64,000 nucleotides of DNA from CAWAMR01 sp963783095 (GTDB lineage Bacteria; Planctomycetota; Planctomycetia; Gemmatales; Gemmataceae). How positions within the stretch are numbered: the stretch's first letter is position 1; each line of letters starts with the position of its first letter. Below the pieces are notes generated by a model. The model ran no database searches and had not been told where the DNA came from. It worked only from the letters and a program-made list of their open reading frames with translations. The position numbers and the translations under genes are program-made. This document shows positions 19,076 to 27,535 of this stretch, one piece after another. The stretch lies in the NCBI GenBank assembly GCA_963783095.1, contig CAWAMR010000002.1, positions 1,302,001 through 1,366,000 of the forward strand, read 5' to 3'.

Positions 19076-22000
19076 TTCGGTGATCCTTTCACAAGTGTCT
19101 CAGCGATGATGTCATCGGCATCGAGAACTGCCTGCCGGCGAGTCCAGTGAAGCCGTTGCATCGGCTTGAACTGATAAAGGACTCCTCGCTCGTAGATTTT
19201 TAGAGCTCGGTCAAAATAGATCCATTGACTGTGGGCCGATCGCAGGTTCTCTCGGATGGTCTTCAGGTTTCGGGATGCCGGTTCATCCGCGCTCTGAATA
19301 CTGGGAACGATCGCAACTTTCGACTTTACCAGCGAAACAGAAAACAGGGCCGAATCGCGATCCGGCAAGCAGTCAAGTTTGTGGTGCAGTCCCCGATCTG
19401 TGGAGAGGAATCCATCCAGGCAATCTCGCAGTGCAACAAGATACTGGTGCTGTTCGTCGGGATCGGGAGGGCGCATTGACGTTTTCGTCAACTTACCCTT
19501 GTTCAGTTCTATATGAAAATTAACAAAGTCCTCGACGAGCCATCGTTCAGCAGGTTTCAAGCCAAGCAACTTATAGACGCGGTTATTGAATTCGGAGATC
19601 AAAAGTAGAAAACGGGAATGCTCGTCAGGAGTGAATCCGAAATTCCCAAACTGACGTTTCGAAAGACCTGCCAATTCGACTTGAAATTTGGCCCAGTCAC
19701 CCAACTCTCCCGAGGATGAAAACAGCGTTATCGGGACCGGAAGTACCTTCAAGGTATTCAGGTCAGCGATACTCTCATCAATACCCCATTTGGGCGCATG
19801 AAAAAATTGGTGATACCTGACGAACTCAGAACTGAGATACAGACTCAGGGCTCGGAGGATTATTTCGCTTTGTGCTGTGCCTGAGATCCCGATCTGTCGG
19901 GATGGAATCGCCAGGAATTCGTCCGAGAAAACGGCGAACCGGCGAGATGCGTCGACAACGATATGGGGTGGAGTAGATACGGCAATCGGCAGTACTGCGC
20001 GGCCTTTTCTCACGAAACACTCCGCCGAAGTAATCGTGCCCAATGCCGTTTCAGGGAATGCAAAAAAGTGCCGCAGATTTCTCAGTTCCTGAAAGAAAAG
20101 CTTAGTCTTACCTTCGAGTTCGGGATGTGGCTCAAGTTCCTCTTTGGCAGTCTCCGGTCGCAGTTCCAACCCTTGATGTGGCTCGCCGATTCCGAACCGA
20201 CTTAGCGAGTCGAACTTTTCGTCCTTGAATCGGGCATCCAGTCGCTGCAGCAATTTTCGATCGCGGGAAGTCCCCCACATGGCGAGTTTCCAGATGAGCG
20301 AGTCACCGAGCTTTGCCACGGAGTTTTCAATCTTACGGATGTCGTTACCGCTGGAAACGATGTTCCATGTGACCTGTCGTTTGCTCACTTGTTTAGGGCG
20401 GTTGGAAACTTGCTCTGCAACAAATGGGGCAAACGACTCGATGAGATGTTCTTCATCGGCCGGTCCACTTTCAAAGAAGACAACCGCTGCTGGCCGTTCG
20501 CTGCGCCCTGCAAACAGGACATAAGCAAGGTTCGAAAAGTTGGCGATCTTCCAAACACGGCGAACAGAGAAAAATTGCTTTCGGAATTTAGTCCCTTCCT
20601 TTTTGAACCATGTCATGGCGAGTACGACCAGCCCGCAAATGCCGTCGGGTGCAAGGTGCTCACCCGTCTTCCAGAGAAATGCTTCGGCAATCTGGTTGCC
20701 GGCTGTGGGATGACTTTTCTTGTGCTGTAGCATCCACTGATGAACGGCAGCATGCTCGTGATCCGGTGGAGGGGTCTTCTTCACCTCTGCCCAGGGCGGG
20801 TTGCCCACCACCCAGTCGAATCGCTCCTTCTTCAATAGTTCCGAGACAGGCCCTGTTTCGTCAAAAAAGTCGCCCTGAAAGATATTCTCATTGCGCAGTA
20901 ACGGAAGTTTGAAACTGGTGTCTTCGAGATCGGGCGGTTGGACATAGTCGAGCAGCGTCATGATCAAACTGAGTTCGGCGACACGGCAAGCATCCCCATC
21001 CCGATCAACTCCGAATATATATTTCGTCAGTAGATCGCGGAGTGTCGATTTTTTCAGATCGCGTCCTTCAATCCGACGACTGGTTTCAATGAGCCGGCGA
21101 TAGCATTGCACCAGGAATGCCCCCGAGCCGCATGCTGGATCAAGCACCTTCATTCCTGGCTTCAGCCGTTTCCGGCTATTGAGTTCAGAAAGAACGTACT
21201 CGGCCAGCGGCAGAGGTGTATAGTAAGCCCCCAGGGTTCTACCACGCGAGATTCCGGTGGACACTTTCGCATCATGAAGGAATTGTTCGTAAACGCAGGA
21301 AAGCGTCTCAATCGGGATGTGAGAGAAATCGTAGGAGTCGAAAAGCGTGGGCTGCACATCCTCCGAACCAACCGGGGAGTCTCCGTGAAAAACACCCGCC
21401 ACCAGTTGCAACTGCGGCTCCGTGATGTCTTTTAACTCTTCCTCGCCCAATGAAAAGACCGATCCATTCAGCCAGGTCTGAAGCTCGTCGTTGACTTTGC
21501 CAAATGCCTCAAGGGTTGCCTGACGAGTAAACAGGTGGTCGGGATCGATGCCCCATTTTTTCAATTTCTTGGGCGATAGAATGCCGCGATCATGCAAATA
21601 TCGCAAATAGACGAATTTTCCAATCAATCCATGTGAAGCGGTGCGCACAACTCCCTGCGATTGGAGGCGATCATCAAGCCGTTTAAGATCGCGCAGCAAC
21701 GATTCATCGACCCGCTTTAAGGGATCGACCGCATGAGCCCACTGGCTCCAAAGTGTGCCATCGTCGATGGATTTCCCTCGGAATGCGGAGAGTTTTTCGA
21801 GCAGGTCCGCTGCGTCTTTCGCGACTGAGATGAGTGTGCGGTCGCCATCGCGATCATAGCTGAAGCCCGGATAGACTCGAATCGTGGAGGGTGATTCGAT
21901 GATCAGAAATGGGGCTTGATTCTGGTTCCAGACGAATTCATGAACCTCTCGCGCAAGGGTTTCAGACTCCACTCGAACAAGATAAACTACAGGCACCGCT

Positions 22001-22242
22001 GGGCTATTCGACTCCTGCTGCAAAACATATGCGCCCTCAAACTTCACAGCAGCAATTCTCGGAGTCGCACCGATCTTGGCACATTTTATCGACGCGACAC
22101 GAAGAGTGAACGCCAGTTCATTGGCGGGGAGGTCGTCAACCCGATCTGGCGCATAGAACCGCGTTGAATGCGAATATCCGAGAATGTCGTGAGCGCGCAT
22201 TTCATACCTTGCTCGAAGGCAAGAAGATTTCTCGTTAAGCAT
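19072..22242 (-). CDS. Eco57I-like N6-adenine DNA methyltransferase, large
   Basis: 1056 aa. The methylase core has AYYTP (about residue 340), motif I VLDPACGSGAFLV (366-378) and motif IV NPPW (481-484), as in Eco57I/type IIG enzymes. About 300 residues precede it and 500 follow; the long C-terminal part probably includes target recognition. I saw no clear nuclease motif in the N-terminus, which fits with the separate nuclease-like partner at 18407-19075. Starts at ATG 22242 or ATG 22200 are possible; the latter has AAGG upstream. No frameshift in 3.2 kb, in contrast with many other genes here. Confidence 0.85.
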   Translation of the reverse strand: MLNEKSSCLRARYEMRAHDILGYSHSTRFYAPDRVDDLPANELAFTLRVASIKCAKIGATPRIAAVKFEGAYVLQQESNSPAVPVVYLVRVESETLAREVHEFVWNQNQAPFLIIESPSTIRVYPGFSYDRDGDRTLISVAKDAADLLEKLSAFRGKSIDDGTLWSQWAHAVDPLKRVDESLLRDLKRLDDRLQSQGVVRTASHGLIGKFVYLRYLHDRGILSPKKLKKWGIDPDHLFTRQATLEAFGKVNDELQTWLNGSVFSLGEEELKDITEPQLQLVAGVFHGDSPVGSEDVQPTLFDSYDFSHIPIETLSCVYEQFLHDAKVSTGISRGRTLGAYYTPLPLAEYVLSELNSRKRLKPGMKVLDPACGSGAFLVQCYRRLIETSRRIEGRDLKKSTLRDLLTKYIFGVDRDGDACRVAELSLIMTLLDYVQPPDLEDTSFKLPLLRNENIFQGDFFDETGPVSELLKKERFDWVVGNPPWAEVKKTPPPDHEHAAVHQWMLQHKKSHPTAGNQIAEAFLWKTGEHLAPDGICGLVVLAMTWFKKEGTKFRKQFFSVRRVWKIANFSNLAYVLFAGRSERPAAVVFFESGPADEEHLIESFAPFVAEQVSNRPKQVSKRQVTWNIVSSGNDIRKIENSVAKLGDSLIWKLAMWGTSRDRKLLQRLDARFKDEKFDSLSRFGIGEPHQGLELRPETAKEELEPHPELEGKTKLFFQELRNLRHFFAFPETALGTITSAECFVRKGRAVLPIAVSTPPHIVVDASRRFAVFSDEFLAIPSRQIGISGTAQSEIILRALSLYLSSEFVRYHQFFHAPKWGIDESIADLNTLKVLPVPITLFSSSGELGDWAKFQVELAGLSKRQFGNFGFTPDEHSRFLLLISEFNNRVYKLLGLKPAERWLVEDFVNFHIELNKGKLTKTSMRPPDPDEQHQYLVALRDCLDGFLSTDRGLHHKLDCLPDRDSALFSVSLVKSKVAIVPSIQSADEPASRNLKTIRENLRSAHSQWIYFDRALKIYERGVLYQFKPMQRLHWTRRQAVLDADDIIAETLVKGSPK

Positions 22243-22273
22243 TTGGGGGGAATTAGAGAAAAGCTATCCTTCA

Positions 22274-22289
22274 TTGACAGAGTTGTCAA
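22274..22289. promoter_or_regulatory. palindrome TTGACA-N4-TGTCAA, candidate operator/promoter
   Basis: Perfect 6-bp inverted repeat with a 4-base spacer, 32 bases upstream of the methylase start at 22242. On the minus strand its arm gives a consensus -35 TTGACA, and 17 bases on is TAGCTT, a weak -10. An operator over the promoter of a restriction-modification unit would fit control proteins of such systems, but no regulator gene is adjacent. Confidence 0.35.
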
Positions 22290-22321
22290 GATGTTTGTGT
22301 ACATAAGTGCACAGATAGCTG

Positions 22322-22696
22322 GTGCTCATCGAAATCCTGAGTTGTCTGAATCCGGAAATCGTTCCGGTACTTTTCAACGGGAAGACGACCGCCCAGGATG
22401 CCAAAATCAATCCCGGTGAACAGAGAGCATACTGGGTGGTGGCGCTGCATCGCGGCGTCATCCGGGCGGTGCATGAGTGGGATCCGTCGCAAACCCTTGA
22501 GAAGACACACGGCGGGGGCACCAATGACGCTTTTGGGATTCTAACGGGTCGGCGCAGGGTGGATCTGTCCGCCAAGGATGCCAACATCCGCAAAAAGGTC
22601 GAAGCGGGTCTTCAGCGGCGCGCGGCGATCATCTATGGGTCGAAAGGCCACGTCTATGCAGTCCTGAAAACCGCATTATTGCCGCAACCACAATAG
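22322..22696 (+). CDS. small protein of unknown function
   Basis: 124-aa open frame starting at GTG 22322 (or a later start), basic at the C-terminus (RRAAIIYGSKGHVYAVLKTA). It has no signal peptide or recognised domain. It is divergent from the DNA methylase gene and could be part of that system or just a conserved hypothetical. The upstream ribosome-binding site is weak, so the start is uncertain. Confidence 0.45.
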   Translation: MLIEILSCLNPEIVPVLFNGKTTAQDAKINPGEQRAYWVVALHRGVIRAVHEWDPSQTLEKTHGGGTNDAFGILTGRRRVDLSAKDANIRKKVEAGLQRRAAIIYGSKGHVYAVLKTALLPQPQ

Positions 22697-22875
22697 ATTA
22701 CGACAAGCGAGGAGCGTGGGAACGAGGGCTTTGCACGACGCGAAATAGTTGTCGTGTCGCGTCCACCTAGCGGGTGACTTGGGCGAAAAGAGGGCGTCAT
22801 TTTGGGTTGCCCGGAGAATTACACTTGAGTCCTGATCTTGAAACCGATTGTCTTAACTGAAAACTGAACACTTAA

Positions 22876-23607
22876 TTATTTGGTTGCCGTCACCGCTTCG
22901 TTGACCAGTTCCTGCATTCTTTTCTTGGTTTCACCTTTCGTAGTGGCTTCTGTTTTGACTTCTCCCGACAGTTTGTCGAGGTTTCGTTTGTAATCCTTGT
23001 AGCGATCATTCAAACGATCCACATGGATTCGCAAGTCCGGAGTTACCGGGAAATCCAGTTTCCAGACTTCACCTTGCTTGACGACCTTCACAAACGGCGG
23101 CATTCCGAAGTACAACCCTTTCAAGAATAGCGGATCGTAGTTCCACGATCCGGTCGGCTGCGACTTGGGTTCGGGAATATCCGCCACACCGATCAGCGCA
23201 ATGGCTTCATTTTCCTTGCTCTTGCCAAGCGTAATTTTCACCGATGGAGGCAAGGGATCAATCCAGTATAGGACCACATCCATTTCGCTGTGCATCACGC
23301 CGGAATCGTTCAGCCGGCTGCGCAGGTCGTCAATGGAAGTTCCAAGCTCTTTGGCGGCGATTGCACCGCGTCGGAGTTGTTCGCCGTAATCGTTGGTACA
23401 GTATTTCGCCGCGGTGTCATACTTGCGATTCTTGATGGCCTTGGCATACAGGTCCACTGCCTCCTGCGCGGTTTTGGCATCCGGATAACCGGAGAATTCA
23501 TCAATCGTATCCTTGACGTCGTTGATCGTTTTTTTCTGAATCACAAAGTAATAAACCGCAGCACCTCCACCACCCAACAAAACGAGGAGAACAATGAGTT
23601 TGCCCAT
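22876..23607 (-). CDS. membrane-anchored protein of unknown function
   Basis: 243 aa with an N-terminal membrane anchor (LIVLLVLLGGGGAAVYYFVI, residues 4-23). The rest is external or periplasmic: a helical segment with TAQEAVDLYAKAIKNRKYDT resembles the start of DUF4878/NTF2-like lipoprotein domains, then a charged helical C-terminus. Function unknown. Single gene, complete frame. Confidence 0.7.
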   Translation of the reverse strand: MGKLIVLLVLLGGGGAAVYYFVIQKKTINDVKDTIDEFSGYPDAKTAQEAVDLYAKAIKNRKYDTAAKYCTNDYGEQLRRGAIAAKELGTSIDDLRSRLNDSGVMHSEMDVVLYWIDPLPPSVKITLGKSKENEAIALIGVADIPEPKSQPTGSWNYDPLFLKGLYFGMPPFVKVVKQGEVWKLDFPVTPDLRIHVDRLNDRYKDYKRNLDKLSGEVKTEATTKGETKKRMQELVNEAVTATK

Positions 23608-24290
23608 CGCATTTTTCCCTCAATCAGAGATGAATAGTCGTAGGACGTTCCAATTTCCCGCGATGTGCGCGAGTCGGCGCGATTTCGCTTCTTCAATCCA
23701 CGAGGATGCGAGTTTGGAACGACCGGGGAAGAAACCCAGCCAAGATATTATCTGAGGAAATGGGGAAAAGTCTCTGAAAAAATTGCGGAGCAGGTGGGGG
23801 TGGTGTTGTGCGGGCACCACCCCCAATTCCCTGCAACGCTCACGGGGCAAACGGAGCAATTCGGCTACGGGGGTGAAACCATATTCTCTTGGGGTCGCCA
23901 TTGCTACAGACGGCCTGGAAGGCCGTCGAGTTCGGCTACATGCCCAGAGAATCTGGTTGCACCCGGCTGGGCGCGGAGGGAAAGATTTTTGGTTGGGAAA
24001 TCATAAAGCGAATGGAGTGCCGCTCAGAGCAATTCGCGCTGTTTTTTTATAAGTCGAATAACCACCATTATTTACAGCGATCGATTATTGGAACGGCCAA
24101 CCGCAATGCATCGCGCCGGTGTCGGAGTTTTCGATTGGCGCTGTCGGAATTCCCGACAACAAGATTCATCGACAATCGTCGAGTTCAATCGCCGGCGCTG
24201 TAAGACGGCAGAGACGATCGAATTTTTTGGCAATTCCCCTCTCCCCAAATTGGGCGTCAACCACTATCATCAGAAGTTCGGAGGTAAATC
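23608..24290. other. intergenic region containing a MITE copy
   Basis: About 680 bases without a convincing gene. An open frame at 23620-23901 (minus) owes its N-terminus (MATPREYGFTP) to the MITE-like element at 23871-23964 and is not credible as a gene. The remainder (23965-24290) is the upstream region of rpmG and shows nothing specific apart from a T run at 24041-24049. Confidence 0.6.
23871..23964. mobile_element. MITE-like element, copy A (94 bp)
   Basis: Terminal inverted repeats of about 22 bp: GGGTGAAACCATATTCTCTT at the left and, as reverse complement of the right end, GGGTGCAACCAGATTCTCTG. The interior holds the small hairpin GACGGCCTGGAAGGCCGTC. The same ends are found at 46538-48609 and 53250-53365. 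No coding capacity, so any movement needs a transposase elsewhere. Confidence 0.75.
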
Positions 24291-24458
24291 ATGGCCAAGA
24301 AAAGTAAAGATGCTCGTTCCTATGTGAAGATGGTCAGCAGCGAAAGCTCGCACTGCTACTTCGTGCAAAAGAACCGCAACAATACCAAGAATCGCCTCGA
24401 ACTGCGGAAGTTCGATCCGATCGTGCGCAAGCACGTGATGTACAAAGAAGGCAAGTAA
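24291..24458 (+). CDS. rpmG: 50S ribosomal protein L33 (cysteine-pair-free form)
   Basis: 55-aa protein, MAKKSKDARSYVKMVSSES at the start, then NRLELRKFDPIVRKHVMYKEGK at the end, the E. coli-type L33 signature. GGAGG lies 6 bases before ATG 24291. It lacks the two CxxC pairs of zinc-binding L33. First gene of a three-gene ribosomal cluster with rplX and rpmE. Confidence 0.95.
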   Translation: MAKKSKDARSYVKMVSSESSHCYFVQKNRNNTKNRLELRKFDPIVRKHVMYKEGK

Positions 24459-24497
24459 TCGCTCAGGACTTTTGCTGAATTCGATAAGGATCAAGAG

Positions 24498-24845
24498 ATG
24501 TTCATTCGCGTCAACGATACGGTTCAGGTGCTGACCGGCGACGATCGGGGTAAGCGCGGCCAGGTGATCCGCGTCGACCGCGAGAACGGCAAGGTTGTCG
24601 TTCAAGGGGTCAACCTGGTCTACCGCCACATGAAGGCGCGCGGGCGGCAACAGGGTGGCCGGTTATCGCGGGAAATGCCGGTCGACGTATCCAACGTGGC
24701 GCTGATCGATCCCTCCACGAACAAGCCGACACGAGTTGGCTGGCGCTATTTGCCGGATGGCAGTAAAGAGCTGTATGCCAAGGGGAGCGGAACCTCGATC
24801 CGCCTCATCGCAAAAGCGCGTAAGACGTACGCCAAGAAGGCTTGA
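24498..24845 (+). CDS. rplX: 50S ribosomal protein L24
   Basis: 115 aa with the KOW motif near the N-terminus (DTVQVLTGDDRGKRGQVIRV) and GVNLVYRHMKARGRQQGG, characteristic of L24, an assembly-initiating 23S rRNA-binding protein. It is usually encoded in the spc/S10 ribosomal operon after rplN; here it lies between rpmG and rpmE, so the gene has been moved. Forty bases follow rpmG. Confidence 0.93.
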   Translation: MFIRVNDTVQVLTGDDRGKRGQVIRVDRENGKVVVQGVNLVYRHMKARGRQQGGRLSREMPVDVSNVALIDPSTNKPTRVGWRYLPDGSKELYAKGSGTSIRLIAKARKTYAKKA

Positions 24846-24888
24846 TGGTGGGTGTGATATTGGCGGTCTGATTCTTGAAGGAAGTTCG

Positions 24889-25191
24889 ATGAAAAAAGGC
24901 ATTCATCCCGAATATCGCCCGGTGGTGTTTCTCGACCACGCCGCGAATTTTTCGTTCTTGAGCCGATCGACGGTGAAAACGAACCAGACGATCGTCTGGA
25001 CCGATGGCCAAACCTACCCCTTGGTGCGCCTGGAAATCTCCAGCGCTTCGCACCCATTCTTCACCGGCAAGATGAAGTTGGTCGATTCTACGGGGCAAAT
25101 CGAGCGCTTCCGAAAGAAATTCGGCAAGAACTACAAAGCCGCCGACGCCAAGCCCGAAGAAACCAGTCCGTCCCCTGAACAGAAAAAATAA
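24889..25191 (+). CDS. rpmE: 50S ribosomal protein L31, type B
   Basis: 100 aa. MKKGIHPEYRPVVF, the FLSRSTVKTNQTIVW segment and the PLVRLEISSASHPFFTGK block match type B L31, the form without zinc-binding cysteines. A charged 18-residue tail (DAKPEETSPSPEQKK) extends beyond the usual end. ATG 24889 has GAAGGAAG upstream. Type B L31 replaces the zinc form during zinc shortage in several bacteria. Confidence 0.93.
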   Translation: MKKGIHPEYRPVVFLDHAANFSFLSRSTVKTNQTIVWTDGQTYPLVRLEISSASHPFFTGKMKLVDSTGQIERFRKKFGKNYKAADAKPEETSPSPEQKK

Positions 25192-25298
25192 GCAGCGCTA
25201 ACTGCCTGAAGCAACCCGCCACTCACCAGTTCGAGTTGGCAAAAAAGCGGATGGTTAGAAGCAAGCTTGTCGATTGGAAGCTAAGAGAAAAAGGTCAA

Positions 25299-25343
25299 GC
25301 CACCGGCCCGGCAACTGAAGTCTTCAGTTGCCGGGCCGGTGGC
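25299..25343. terminator. 22-bp perfect hairpin, likely bidirectional terminator
   Basis: GCCACCGGCCCGGCAACTGAAG pairs perfectly with its inverse across a 1-base loop, between the convergent rpmE and tyrosine-rich protein genes. There is no long T run, so Rho-independent termination is only probable; it may equally be a dispersed palindrome. Confidence 0.6.
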
Positions 25344-25357
25344 TTTCGGTAGGTCAA

Positions 25358-25741
25358 TCAATCGCCTTTCGAGACGTAAGTAGCGTATTTCTTTGCCGTT
25401 GTTGCCCAGGTTTCTGCATCCTTGAAATCAGTCTTGTTGCTGTCGACATAGCCGTTGTAAGCATATATGTAAGCTTCATAGGCGTCGATGTAAGCATCAT
25501 AGGCATCCGCCGAGTTTTTGTCGTGGAGATATGCCTGGTAGGCATAGTAGTAGCCGTAATAAGCATAATAGTAAGCATCGTAGTTGTATTCACTGTGACC
25601 CTCAGCTGCGTAAGTGCTGTACTCGATGGCGAGCTTCAGATACTTCACAGCCTCAGTTGCATCTTCAGTTGCGGTTGAAGCCTTGGTCTGAGTGGTGAGC
25701 AGGAACAGGGCCACAACGCTCAGGCAGGTCGTACGAATCAT
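25358..25741 (-). CDS. secreted tyrosine/alanine-rich repeat protein
   Basis: 127 aa. A signal peptide (TTCLSVVALFLLTTQTKAS) precedes a mature part of about 105 residues in which Tyr and Ala make up roughly half of the central 60. It includes YDAYYYAYYGYYYAYQAYL and AYDAYIDAYEAYIYAYNGY, close to a YxxA/YxAY periodicity that would put Tyr on one face of a helix. I chose ATG 25741 because the signal peptide begins there. No known family. Transcribed toward the 25299-25343 hairpin. Confidence 0.75.
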   Translation of the reverse strand: MIRTTCLSVVALFLLTTQTKASTATEDATEAVKYLKLAIEYSTYAAEGHSEYNYDAYYYAYYGYYYAYQAYLHDKNSADAYDAYIDAYEAYIYAYNGYVDSNKTDFKDAETWATTAKKYATYVSKGD

Positions 25742-25914
25742 TGTCAGTCTCCCGTGTAAGGTTTTTGGTTTCTTGGTGTCGCAGTTGTCGCAACCACCTT
25801 TCTTAACCTTTTCAGCGAGACCGACCTTCCGAACACGACAACTTTCTTTCCCTTTTTTCACCAATCCGTTTTCGCGACCGAAACCTTCGACACAAGTCTT
25901 TGATACGAAGGTAG

Positions 25915-26193
25915 TTATCGTTTGATCACGTCCGGTCCTGACCCTGCGGTCTTTTCGTAGTAGCCGTCGCCGGCTTTCTCATATTTCGTGAAACCGAGTT
26001 TCCCCAGATTGGAATTGCTCAACTGACCGGTGGTGTAACGCGTCACCGCGTTGGGTGCGGCAATCAATTTTATGACGGGTTTGCCGTTTTCGGGATGAAC
26101 GGTCAGTACCGGCTCGCTCATGCTCTGTAACACTTCAAAGACTTCACCGTCACTGCCGTCGGCTTCGATCACCTGATAGACATACAGCGGCAT
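25915..26193 (-). CDS. FmdB-like protein lacking zinc-ribbon cysteines
   Basis: 92 aa. MPLYVYQV at the start, FEVLQSMSEPVLTVHPENGK in the middle and VIKLI follow the FmdB zinc-ribbon pattern (MPxYxYxCxxCG, SMSDPPLxxCPxCG). All four cysteines are replaced: QVIEADGSDGE stands where the first pair belongs and TVHPENGK where the second does. It probably keeps a similar fold without zinc. The upstream neighbour is the epimerase gene on the same strand; it may form an operon with it (35 bases). Confidence 0.75.
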   Translation of the reverse strand: MPLYVYQVIEADGSDGEVFEVLQSMSEPVLTVHPENGKPVIKLIAAPNAVTRYTTGQLSNSNLGKLGFTKYEKAGDGYYEKTAGSGPDVIKR

Positions 26194-26228
26194 CGGAATT
26201 CCTCGTTGAATTGCCTGGAAAAACGCCG

Positions 26229-27250
26229 TCAGTTGCCAAGATAGCGTTTTTGAATTATGGGAATCAAATAGTCGCGAAAGGCATGTTCAAAATCGTAGCG
26301 CGGCGCATGGCCCCAATCGTTCCGCGCTGCACTATCATCCACATCCTCCGGCCAGGTATCGATGATGCCCTGCCGGTTGGCATCGACCTCGGTCGAGATC
26401 CGGCGCTGGGGAATGCCGATAACACCACTTCACGCACTTCCGCTGCCGAGGGACTGAACGCACCGATATTATACACGCGCCGGGTGAGCCGACCGCGCGG
26501 AATGCCGGCTAATTGAATGAGCGATTCGATCGCGTCGGGCATTGCCATGAACGGAATCCGCGCATCGGGCCGGACAAAACAGGCATAGGGCTGACCTTGC
26601 GCTGCGGCGTGGATCATCTCCGGAGCATAGTCGGATGTGCCGCCGCTGGGAACGGTGATCGCCGAGATCAAGCCGGGGAAACGGATCGAGCGAAAATCGA
26701 CCTTGGCATGTTTCTCCGCGGAGAGTTGCTTGTAGTGGTCGGCATAGTAGCAGCCCAATAGCTCGCCGTAGAGCTTGTTGCAGCCGTACATGGTGGTGGG
26801 GGTGTTGAAGATTTCTTCGCTTACTTTGCCGGCCCGACGTTTGGCTTCCAGACTCGGCAGCCCATAAGCAGCGATCGAGGAGGGGTAAAGAAACACCACA
26901 GGCCGGCCGTGCGATTCGCCCTGCTGCTGGGCAAAATCGAGCATATTCAGCGTGCCCTCGACGTTGACTCGATGCGCTGCCATCGGAGCGAACTCGCCGC
27001 GCGTTGAAAGAACCGCAGCGAGATGAAAGATCAGGTCAATCTCGTACTCGACGAGGATGCGATTGAGCATCTGTGGGTCGAGGATGGAGCCGACGTAGTG
27101 CTGTCGAACTCGCGCAGCGAGTTCGGGGGCCAGCGGAGCCAGATCGAGCGTGATGACGGGTCGATCGGGATGGGCGGCGAGTCGATCGATCAGGCCATGA
27201 CCGATTTCGCCGCTGGCACCAGTGATGAGGACGACGGGTTTACGGGACAT
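26229..27250 (-). CDS. NAD-dependent sugar epimerase/dehydratase, one frameshift
   Basis: Extended SDR enzyme: dinucleotide-binding GASGEIGHGLIDRL at residues 11-24, IFHLAAVLSTRGE, catalytic Ser-Tyr-Lys pattern with YPSSIAAYG and the MYGCNKLYGE motif. The frame changes near 26402: one C missing from a short C run. Correcting it gives ARISTEVDANRQGIIDTWPE and an end at LIPIIQKRYLGN, stop at 26229-26231. Likely acts on a nucleotide sugar or a threonine-dehydrogenase-type substrate; related L-threonine dehydrogenases share this fold. Confidence 0.85.
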
Positions 27251-27535
27251 TCGCGATTATCCGGTGAGTTCAAGATGCCCAACTTTGGTTCAGAACGTTC
27301 ATCAGGTGTTGAATGGCCGAACCAACGGCTGAAGTTGACCGGGATCCCCACCCTGTTTTTCCGGGCTACAATGTCTCAGTGGCGGCCCCGGCAGCATAGC
27401 CGTCGTCGTTTGCGCCTTCTTGTCGGAATGAAATCCGCCCCCATTCTTCCACGCGAACTGCGACACGTCGAACGTGTCTCCATGACGACTTGGGGCGCGA
27501 TCCCGCCTTCCTCCCATTGCAAATAAGAACCAAGG
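27251..27535. other. intergenic, possible dispersed repeat fragment
   Basis: 285 bases upstream of the epimerase. No gene recognised. One plus frame reads NQRLKLTGIPTLFFR, resembling repeat-derived peptides seen in Gemmataceae genomes; this is recall, not a comparison I could make here. Confidence 0.3.

Noticed and set aside
19225..21435. Several plus-strand frames of 60-113 aa opposite the methylase
   Set aside because: They are antisense shadows of a well-conserved 1056-aa gene.
23620..23901. 93-aa open frame on the minus strand
   Set aside because: Its N-terminus is translated from a MITE end and the rest has no plausible composition, so it is repeat-derived.
27302..27517. Open frames upstream of the epimerase
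   Set aside because: They read repeat-like peptide without a ribosome-binding site; no support as genes.
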